Both the position numbers and the translations under genes were made by a program. From contig JAUWZC010000131.1 in the NCBI GenBank assembly GCA_030615565.1, forward strand, positions 1 through 6,331: a DNA stretch of 6,331 bases, given 5' to 3'. This document shows, in pieces, positions 1 to 5,611 of the stretch (positions within the stretch are counted from its first letter, which is position 1; every line of letters starts with the position of its first letter). The stretch is from Desulfobacteraceae bacterium. GTDB lineage: Bacteria; Desulfobacterota; DSM-4660; Desulfatiglandales; B25-G16. A model generated the notes under the pieces. The model was given only the letters and a program-made list of their open reading frames with translations. It was not told where the DNA came from and did not search any database.

Positions 1-2571
1 AAATTTACACTCAAGGCCCAGGAGGTGATCCAGAATTCTCAAGATATAGCCTCCAAAAAAGGTCATCAACAGATAGAACCAGAGCATTTGCTCTATGCCC
101 TTTTGGAACAGAGAGAGGGTATAATTCCATCCCTTTTTGGAAAGATAGGTGTCAAGGAGGATGCTGTTCATCATGAGTTGATAAAGGCGCTAGATCAATT
201 ACCTACTGTTAGCGGAGCTGGATATGGGAATGCCTACATCTCCCCTCGATCAAAAGGTGTATTTGATCAGGCCCTAAAAGAGGCTGCCCAGATGCGAGAT
301 GAATATGTGAGTGTAGAGCATATCTTGTTGGCAATAATCGAAGATAAAGAAGGAAAGGCAGCCAAAATTTTAACCTCACATGGATTAACCAGGGATAATA
401 TTCTGAAGGCACTTATAGATATAAGGGGTGGTCAGAGGGTAGTGGACGAAAATCCAGAGGATAAATACAATGCTATAGAACGGTTTAGCCGCGACCTTAC
501 TGATATGGCTGAGAATGATAAACTTGACCCAGTAATAGGCAGAGATGATGAAATCAGACGGGTTATCCAGGTTCTCTCCAGGAGGACAAAGAATAACCCG
601 GTCTTAATAGGAGAGCCTGGAGTGGGCAAAACTGCTATTGCTGAAGGTCTGGCTCAGAGAATTGTGCAGGGAGATATTCCTGAAACATTAAAAGATAAAA
701 GAGTAGTTTCTCTTGATATGGGTGCATTAATTGCAGGAGCAAAATATAGGGGTGAGTTTGAGGATAGGCTTAAGGCATTTCTAAAGGAAGTAACAGAGGC
801 AGAAGGCTCTATTATTCTCTTCATAGACGAACTTCATACCCTGGTAGGTGCTGGGGCAGCCGAGGGAGCGGTGGATGCATCTAACATGCTCAAACCAGCA
901 CTGGCCCGTGGTGAACTCAGATGTGTGGGGGCCACAACAATCAAGGAATACAGGAAACATATTGAAAAGGATGCTGCCTTGGAGAGACGCTTTCAGCCAA
1001 TTGTAGTGGCAGAACCTAGTGTAGAAGATACTATCTCAATACTACGTGGTCTTAAAGAGAAATACGAGGTCCACCATGGTGTCAGGATTAAAGACTCTGC
1101 CCTTGTCTCTGCTGCTGTACTTTCCAACAGATATATTACTGACCGCTTTCTCCCTGACAAGGCAATAGACCTGGTTGATGAGGCAACTAGCAGACTGAGG
1201 ATAGAGATAGATAGCCTGCCATCTGAGATAGATAACCTGAGAAGAAAGACAATCCAGCTTGAAATAGAAAGAGAGGCACTCAAGAAAGAATCAGATAATT
1301 CCTCAAAGCAACGTTTAAAGAAGATAGATGAGGAATTGAATAGCCTAAAAGGACAGACAGATGAGATGACCAGCCATTGGAGAAAGGAAAAAGAAATTAT
1401 TGGCCAGATAAGGAAAATAAAAGAAAAGATAGACTCAGCTAAGTCAGAGGCCCAGCTTGCCGAAAGACAGGGAGACCTGGCAAAGGCAGCAGAACTTAAA
1501 TATAGCACAATACTACAGTTGGAAAAAAGCCTATCCGAAGAAAACAGCCAGCTCACTGAGCTTCAGTCCAAGAAAAAGATGCTCAAAGAGGAAGTAGATA
1601 GTGACGACATTGCCCAGGTAGTCTCAAAATGGACAGGTATACCAATAGAGAGGATGATGGAGGGTGAACGGGAGAAACTGCTAAAGATGGAAGAGAGGAT
1701 CGGAAAAAGGGTGATAGGGCAAAGAGATGCTATAATCGCTGTAGCCAATGCAGTTCGGAGGGCTCGTTCAGGACTTCAGGAACCAAACCGGCCTATAGGC
1801 TCCTTTATATTCCTGGGCCCCACTGGTGTAGGCAAAACCGAGCTTGCAAAGGCACTGGCCGAATTTCTATTTGATGATGAACAATACATGATCAGGATAG
1901 ATATGTCCGAATACATGGAGAGACACTCGGTGGCGAGAATGATAGGGGCACCACCAGGCTATGTTGGTTATGATGAAGGGGGATATCTGACTGAGTCGGT
2001 CAGGACTCATCCCTATTCAGTAATTCTTTTTGACGAAATAGAGAAGGCTCACCCGGATGTTTTCAATATCCTCCTTCAGATCTTAGATGATGGAAGGATG
2101 ACCGATGGTAAGGGAAGGACTGTGGATTTCAAAAATACGGTCCTGATCATGACATCCAATATTGGAAGCCACATAATAAAGGAGTTTGCCGGCAAGGATA
2201 AAGAAAAAATGACCAGCGGTGTTATGGAAATGCTTCAGGCAACCTTTAAGCCAGAATTCTTAAACAGGGTTGATGAGATAATAACCTTTAACTCACTCGG
2301 TAAGGAAGAGATAAAAAGAATCGTTGATATACAAATTGACCAGTTAGCAAAAAGGCTTCTGGATCATAAGATAAGCCTCCAATTGACAAACGGGACAAGG
2401 GAATTTTTAGCCGATATTGGATTTGATCCTATCTATGGCGCCAGACCCCTTAAAAGGGCTATTCAACATCAAATTGAGGATGAGCTGGCATTAAAGATAT
2501 TGAGTGGTGCTATAGTAGATGGAGATAGTGTTAACATTGGTGTAGAGGATGGAAAGGTAGTTTTTAAGTAA
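1..2571 (+). CDS. clpB: ATP-dependent protein disaggregase ClpB (5' end outside window)
   Basis: Hexameric AAA+ chaperone that, with DnaK/DnaJ/GrpE, threads proteins out of aggregates in the cytoplasm. The reading frame is open from base 1 (KFTLKAQEVIQ...), which aligns with the start of ClpB N-domains, so only about 5-8 residues are missing; GTG at 25 is internal. Numbering from the first visible codon: double Clp N-domain about 1-135; NBD1 with Walker A GEPGVGKT (204-211), pore tyrosine in KYRGEF (Y249), Walker B D276/E277 and arginine fingers R329/R330; coiled-coil middle domain about 399-535, whose length separates ClpB from ClpA and ClpC; NBD2 with Walker A GPTGVGKT (606-613), pore loop GYVGY (Y654), Walker B D678/E679, sensor-1 N720, arginine finger R756 and sensor-2 GAR (813-815). 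No IGL/IGF-type ClpP-docking tripeptide is visible after sensor 1, which fits a disaggregase rather than a ClpP partner. All catalytic residues are intact. Confidence 0.97.
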   Translation, partial: KFTLKAQEVIQNSQDIASKKGHQQIEPEHLLYALLEQREGIIPSLFGKIGVKEDAVHHELIKALDQLPTVSGAGYGNAYISPRSKGVFDQALKEAAQMRDEYVSVEHILLAIIEDKEGKAAKILTSHGLTRDNILKALIDIRGGQRVVDENPEDKYNAIERFSRDLTDMAENDKLDPVIGRDDEIRRVIQVLSRRTKNNPVLIGEPGVGKTAIAEGLAQRIVQGDIPETLKDKRVVSLDMGALIAGAKYRGEFEDRLKAFLKEVTEAEGSIILFIDELHTLVGAGAAEGAVDASNMLKPALARGELRCVGATTIKEYRKHIEKDAALERRFQPIVVAEPSVEDTISILRGLKEKYEVHHGVRIKDSALVSAAVLSNRYITDRFLPDKAIDLVDEATSRLRIEIDSLPSEIDNLRRKTIQLEIEREALKKESDNSSKQRLKKIDEELNSLKGQTDEMTSHWRKEKEIIGQIRKIKEKIDSAKSEAQLAERQGDLAKAAELKYSTILQLEKSLSEENSQLTELQSKKKMLKEEVDSDDIAQVVSKWTGIPIERMMEGEREKLLKMEERIGKRVIGQRDAIIAVANAVRRARSGLQEPNRPIGSFIFLGPTGVGKTELAKALAEFLFDDEQYMIRIDMSEYMERHSVARMIGAPPGYVGYDEGGYLTESVRTHPYSVILFDEIEKAHPDVFNILLQILDDGRMTDGKGRTVDFKNTVLIMTSNIGSHIIKEFAGKDKEKMTSGVMEMLQATFKPEFLNRVDEIITFNSLGKEEIKRIVDIQIDQLAKRLLDHKISLQLTNGTREFLADIGFDPIYGARPLKRAIQHQIEDELALKILSGAIVDGDSVNIGVEDGKVVFK
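20..33 (+). other. Shine-Dalgarno-like tract inside clpB (false start context)
   Basis: AGGAGGTGATCCAG matches, over 14 nt, the complement of the usual bacterial 16S rRNA 3' end. It lies within the coding frame, as codons for QEVIQ in the conserved N-domain, and the GTG at 25-27 is part of the tract itself. No ATG, GTG or TTG follows at a workable spacing. I read it as coding sequence that could bind ribosomes, not as the clpB start signal. Confidence 0.6.
434..444 (+). promoter_or_regulatory. Possible internal translation start for an N-domain-less ClpB
   Basis: In E. coli, clpB mRNA also yields a shorter ClpB from an internal GTG between the N-domain and NBD1. Here an in-frame GTG at 442-444 falls at the equivalent linker position (GGQRVVDENPEDK). 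The purine-rich AGAGGG just upstream is very close to it, and AAGGGG at 423-428 is rather far (13 nt), so the ribosome binding site is not convincing. The position is seen directly; its use is inferred from the E. coli precedent. Confidence 0.25.
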
Positions 2572-2591
2572 GCGCTACAATTCTGCAATAT

Positions 2592-2649
2592 GGGATTTAG
2601 GAATTAGGGAATTGAGGAATTTTGAATTGCGAATTTAGGAATTTAGGAG
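2592..2649 (+). repeat. Degenerate short tandem repeat, unit about GGAATTTA
   Basis: Most of the gap between clpB and the protease gene is made of imperfect 7-8 nt units such as GGGATTTA, GGAATTA, GGGAATTGA, GAATTTA, GGAATTTA and GGAGTTA, with one longer irregular unit (GGAATTTTGAATTGC) in the middle. The last unit supplies the AGGAG ribosome binding site of the downstream gene. There is no open frame through it and no strong hairpin. Arrays of this kind may be slippage-prone sequence; a function is not evident. Confidence 0.7.
2645..2649 (+). promoter_or_regulatory. Ribosome binding site of the Do protease, long spacing
   Basis: AGGAG lies 13 nt before the ATG at 2663, longer than the usual 5-9 nt. 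The protease frame has a TAG at 2636-2638 and no other start codon between it and 2663, so ATG 2663 is the only reasonable start, and the signal peptide begins there. A competing out-of-frame ATG at 2652 is only 2 nt from AGGAG, too close for efficient use. Confidence 0.5.
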
Positions 2650-2662
2650 TTATGATAATTTT

Positions 2663-4051
2663 ATGCACTTAAAATCTATTTTCAGACTGTTTCCCATTTT
2701 TTTTCTTTCTTTTCTGCTTTTCCCCTCCATTAGCTTGGGAGATCAGGTCTTTTCCAGGGAGAATTCTATTGTAAGGGCTGTCAGGAAGATAAGCCCTGCT
2801 GTGGTCAACATTAGCACCAGCAAATTAGTTGAGAGAGGTGTTAACCCCTTCTTTCTCCAGGAAAATGATGATTTCTTTAACAGATTTTTCAGGGATTTTT
2901 TTGAGCCTAGAAAAAGACAATATGTTAAAAACAGCCTTGGCTCTGGTGTTATCATTGATAGCGCTCACAAGTATATCCTGACAAATCACCATGTTATTGT
3001 AAGGGCATCTAAGATAACTATTACCTTAGCTAATCAGCAGGAATTTGAGGCCAGGGTAGTTGGAACCGACCCAGAATCTGATCTGGCTGTGCTAAAGATT
3101 GAAACAGAGACCGAATTACCATCAATTACTATGGGTAGATCAAATGACCTTATGATAGGAGAGACGGTAATTGCCATAGGCAATCCATTTGGTCTGTCTC
3201 ACACAGTAACAACCGGGGTGATAAGTGCCCTGAACAGATCTGTGAGGACAGAAAGCGGTATTTATCATAATTTTATCCAGATAGATGCCTCTATCAACCC
3301 TGGAAACAGTGGTGGTCCTCTTCTTAATATCAATGGCGAACTAATAGGCATCAATACAGCCATCTATTCCGGGGCTGAGGGAATAGGTTTTGCCATACCT
3401 ATAGACAGGGCAAAGGGAATTGTGAGCGACCTTATAAATTATGGCCAGGTTCATACAGCCTGGCTGGGTATCACAGTTCAGGATCTAAATGAAAACTTAA
3501 TCAATTATTTCCACTTACCTGTAAAATACGGCGCTCTGATTACAGAGATTCTAGATGGCTCTCCTGCAAAAGAAAAGGGCCTTAAAAGAGGAGATGTTAT
3601 TACAGAGATCAAAAAAAACAAGATTAAGTCCAGTCGCGATTATTATGACCACTTATCTCAGCATACAGCTAATGAAATAATTCACTTAGTTTTTTTCAGG
3701 AATGGTAAAAGGAGAAAGATAGACATAAAGGCTGCTCCGTTCCCACCTGATCTCGGCCTTGATCTGGCATTTGAGCGGCTCGGTTTCAGGGTTGAAGAAT
3801 TGAATAGATCCTTGGCCATTAAATACAGGTTAAAAGAAAGAGAGGGGCTGGTTATTGTGGCTATTAAAAAAGGCTCCAGGGCAGACAGTATTGGTCTAGT
3901 ACCAGGTGATCTTATCAGGGGAATAAATGATCTTTCAGTTATCACAAAGGAAGATTTTAAAAAGGCAGTTATTAGATATAGGCTTAAAGAAAGGATAACT
4001 GTTCTTGTTCAAAGGGGATGGACCGTTTATTCTATCTCCTTTAAAATGTAG
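2663..4051 (+). CDS. degP: Exported Do-family serine endoprotease (DegP/DegQ/MucD type), two PDZ domains
   Basis: Periplasmic protease-chaperone that degrades or holds misfolded envelope proteins. The 462-residue length is typical of the family. A signal peptide spans about 1-26 (K4 and R8, a hydrophobic run rich in F and L, likely cut after SISLG). The trypsin-like domain, about 35-260, has the full triad: H110 in TNHHV, D140 in ESDLAVL and S216 in GNSGGPL. PDZ1 covers about 264-357 (start WLGITVQ, later GSPAKEKGLKRGDVI). PDZ2 covers about 366-460 (GSRADSIGLVPGDLI). The segment before the first strand (about 60-90) is Phe- and charge-rich and short compared with the LA loop of E. coli DegP, so DegQ or MucD may be the closer relative. 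It follows clpB by 91 nt on the same strand with no clear terminator between, so cotranscription is possible. Arginine is almost always AGA or AGG (29 of 31). Confidence 0.95.
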   Translation: MHLKSIFRLFPIFFLSFLLFPSISLGDQVFSRENSIVRAVRKISPAVVNISTSKLVERGVNPFFLQENDDFFNRFFRDFFEPRKRQYVKNSLGSGVIIDSAHKYILTNHHVIVRASKITITLANQQEFEARVVGTDPESDLAVLKIETETELPSITMGRSNDLMIGETVIAIGNPFGLSHTVTTGVISALNRSVRTESGIYHNFIQIDASINPGNSGGPLLNINGELIGINTAIYSGAEGIGFAIPIDRAKGIVSDLINYGQVHTAWLGITVQDLNENLINYFHLPVKYGALITEILDGSPAKEKGLKRGDVITEIKKNKIKSSRDYYDHLSQHTANEIIHLVFFRNGKRRKIDIKAAPFPPDLGLDLAFERLGFRVEELNRSLAIKYRLKEREGLVIVAIKKGSRADSIGLVPGDLIRGINDLSVITKEDFKKAVIRYRLKERITVLVQRGWTVYSISFKM

Positions 4052-4064
4052 GCCTGATTCATTA

Positions 4065-4093
4065 TTGACTCCCAGCCGCCTTTTCCCTATACT
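4065..4093 (+). promoter_or_regulatory. Sigma70-type promoter ahead of the transporter gene
   Basis: TTGACT (4065-4070) and TATACT (4088-4093) are separated by exactly 17 nt; each box differs from consensus at one base. Transcription would begin near 4100, giving a leader of about 105 nt before the TTG start at 4206. Placement in a non-coding gap immediately after the protease stop codon supports a real start of a new transcription unit. Confidence 0.6.
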
Positions 4094-4099
4094 CCTTTC

Positions 4100-4205
4100 C
4101 TCAAAAACCAACTTTTATTTTTCATATTAAGCAGATAAATGCCCATGAAGGGCTTGGATCCCCTGAGGAGGAAAAGAAGGAAGATCAGAATCCGGAGGAT
4201 GTGTT
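4100..4205 (+). promoter_or_regulatory. Untranslated leader of the transporter gene with polypurine tract
   Basis: The predicted leader begins with a pyrimidine-rich part and ends purine-rich: 4165-4184 is an unbroken purine run containing GAGGAGG, followed by the true ribosome binding site. The upstream GAGGAGG is not at working distance from any in-frame start. A 4-bp inverted repeat, GCCC at 4141-4144 and GGGC at 4150-4153, is too small to call a structure. I recognise no riboswitch or attenuator. Confidence 0.3.
4194..4199 (+). promoter_or_regulatory. Ribosome binding site that fixes the TTG start of the transporter
   Basis: GGAGGA ends 6 nt before TTG at 4206-4208. In this frame the preceding stop is TGA at 4164-4166, and no ATG or GTG occurs between it and the TTG. 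The next in-frame ATG is Met45, which would delete the first membrane helix. The strong site at ideal spacing therefore supports the unusual TTG initiation. Confidence 0.7.
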
Positions 4206-5465
4206 TTGCAAAAAGGACAACTATTTGTGGAAAGGGAAGACTCCTTTCACTGGGCGTGGATCATCTTAGCGACCTGCTTTTTCAGCCTCTTTATTAACTA
4301 TTCTATTCGTCTTGGATATAGTGTAGTCCTTCCAGAAATGCTCCGAACTCTAGGTTTTGGCCGAACTGCGGGTGGATCTATCTATAATGCTTACCTCTTC
4401 TCCTATATAGCCCTGACACCCCTTACCGGTTATCTGACAGACCGATTCGGAGCCCGTCGGGTGATTACAAGCTGCAGCTTGATCCTTGGCTTTGGTGTTC
4501 TCTTGATGGGGACTGTTACTAATCTCTGGATGGCCTGTCTTTTTTACGCCATCGTGGGAGTTGGAGCCACGGGCTTGTGGGCTCCTGTCATTACCGTTGT
4601 CCAGCGTTGGTTTTCTCCCAACCGCAGAGGCTTGGCCCTTGGTATACTTTCTACTGGGTATGGGCTGGGCTTTGCAACTATAGGAGTGACATTCCCATGG
4701 ATTGTGCACCATTTCACCTGGCGCTATGCCTGGTATTTTTTAGGTACAGGGGCACTAATGATGACTTTAGTAAATGGTCTCTTGCTAAGAAGTGATCCAG
4801 AAGACTTGGGGTATTTACCGTGGGGGCAGAAAAATGGATTTTCCCGTAGTAATGAAGTGGATGTGGCAACGCCTACTAAAAATATATCATTTTCCACGGT
4901 CTTTAAAGATATCAGATTCTGGCTAATTGGGCTCTCTTACTTTTCAATCGCATATAGCCTTTATGGAATTACTACATTTATGGTAGACTATGCAAAATAT
5001 CAAATTGGATTGCCTCTGGAAAAGGCAAGCCTTCTGGCTACAGTGCATGGAGGCTCCCAGGTTGTAGGAGTCTTGACAATCTTACCCCTATCCGATTACC
5101 TGGGCAGAAAAAGGACCATTATCATTTCTAATTCCTTTATCACTGCCTGCCTGATCGGGATCCTATTCACTGGAAATTCCTGGGAGATACTCTTTATCCT
5201 TGTGGGGATTATGGCCCTTTTTTATGGTGCAACATTTCCTCTCTATGGTGCGTGTGCAGGTGATTATTTTCCGAGGGACATGATGGGAACCGTTATCGGG
5301 GCATGGACGCCCATGTATGGACTTGGGGCAATTTTAGCACATTGGGTTACCGGGATTTTACGAGATACTACAGGCATTTATGACTATGCCTTTATAATAA
5401 ATGCAGGCATGGCTGTAGCAGGTCTTTTTTTGATATGTCTGGTTAAAAAAATTAAGGTTGACTAA
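4206..5465 (+). CDS. Major facilitator superfamily (MFS) transporter, 12 helices, substrate unknown
   Basis: Inner-membrane secondary transporter of 419 residues, a full-length MFS size. About twelve hydrophobic segments can be read (roughly 16-36, 53-75, 86-105, 110-130, 143-165, 172-193, 238-260, 275-295, 304-324, 328-348, 364-385, 392-413). The loop between helices 2 and 3 carries the MFS signature motif A, GYLTDRFGARR (75-85, with D79, R80 and R84), and the second half carries its echo, PLSDYLGRKR (294-303). A hydrophilic central loop lies at about 196-235. The general style resembles the oxalate/formate antiporter and monocarboxylate-type MFS groups, but the substrate cannot be set from sequence. 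It starts at TTG behind a good ribosome binding site and its own probable promoter. Its arginine codons are mostly CGN (11 of 18), unlike the protease just upstream, which hints at a different history or expression level. Confidence 0.9.
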   Translation: MQKGQLFVEREDSFHWAWIILATCFFSLFINYSIRLGYSVVLPEMLRTLGFGRTAGGSIYNAYLFSYIALTPLTGYLTDRFGARRVITSCSLILGFGVLLMGTVTNLWMACLFYAIVGVGATGLWAPVITVVQRWFSPNRRGLALGILSTGYGLGFATIGVTFPWIVHHFTWRYAWYFLGTGALMMTLVNGLLLRSDPEDLGYLPWGQKNGFSRSNEVDVATPTKNISFSTVFKDIRFWLIGLSYFSIAYSLYGITTFMVDYAKYQIGLPLEKASLLATVHGGSQVVGVLTILPLSDYLGRKRTIIISNSFITACLIGILFTGNSWEILFILVGIMALFYGATFPLYGACAGDYFPRDMMGTVIGAWTPMYGLGAILAHWVTGILRDTTGIYDYAFIINAGMAVAGLFLICLVKKIKVD

Positions 5466-5499
5466 GGTTGGTTTCCTCATTATTCAAAGGATTAATGGA

Positions 5500-5544
5500 T
5501 ATCTCATCATATAGAGTGATACAATTTTTTAATCTTTTTCTTTT
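5500..5544 (+). terminator. Weak candidate rho-independent terminator after the transporter
   Basis: TATCTC (5500-5505) can pair with GAG plus ATA of GAGTGATA (5514-5521), leaving a 2-nt bulge and an 8-nt loop. The stem is followed by a T-rich run, six T at 5525-5530 and more through 5544. The stem is short and A+T-rich, so termination strength is doubtful. The position, 34 nt after the transporter stop codon, is right. Confidence 0.25.
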
Positions 5545-5586
5545 AAACACTTTAATGCTTTGATATCGTCTTAAGCTTGACCAAGG

Positions 5587-5592
5587 TATAAT
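5587..5592 (+). promoter_or_regulatory. Possible -10 box ahead of the methyltransferase
   Basis: A perfect TATAAT sits 19 nt before the ATG at 5612. The best -35-like element, TTGATA at 5560-5565, is 21 nt away, longer than normal. TTGACC at 5577-5582 is only 4 nt away and cannot serve this box. A CTTG-AC-CAAG inverted repeat (5576-5585) abuts the box. If used, the leader would be only about 13 nt. An activator-dependent promoter would fit, but in an A+T-rich gap the match may be chance. Confidence 0.3.
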
Positions 5593-5611
5593 CCCTATAT
5601 AAAAAGAGAGC

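Noticed and set aside
25..27. GTG as the start codon of clpB
   Set aside because: The frame continues upstream to base 1 and those codons (KFTLKAQE) match the conserved beginning of the ClpB N-domain, so the true start is outside the window.
993..1556. 187-codon open frame on the - strand opposite the ClpB middle domain
   Set aside because: It is antisense to the Lys/Glu/Arg-rich coiled coil, which reads as Ser/Phe/Leu-rich on the other strand. The + strand product is an intact, full-motif ClpB, so this is a shadow.
4141..4153. GCCC-ATGAA-GGGC inverted repeat as a terminator after the protease
   Set aside because: The stem is only 4 bp, has no T-run after it, and lies downstream of the predicted transporter promoter.
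4139..4297. 52-residue basic small ORF (begins MPMKGLDPLRRKRRK) overlapping the transporter start
   Set aside because: No ribosome binding site precedes its ATG; its basic character comes from the polypurine leader, and it runs out of frame into the transporter coding sequence.
4350..4712. 120-codon - strand frame and the 72-codon + strand frame at 4577-4795 inside the transporter gene
   Set aside because: Both overlap a complete MFS protein with clear helices and motif A, and neither resembles a known protein or has a start signal.
5453..5471. Direct repeat TAAGGTTG around the transporter stop codon
   Set aside because: Two 8-nt copies, 11 nt apart, in A/T/G-rich sequence are easily explained by chance; no attachment-site or insertion features flank them.
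5577..5582. TTGACC as a -35 box for the methyltransferase
   Set aside because: It is 4 nt from TATAAT and 13-15 nt from later TATATA/TATAAA boxes, and those would leave almost no leader before the ATG.
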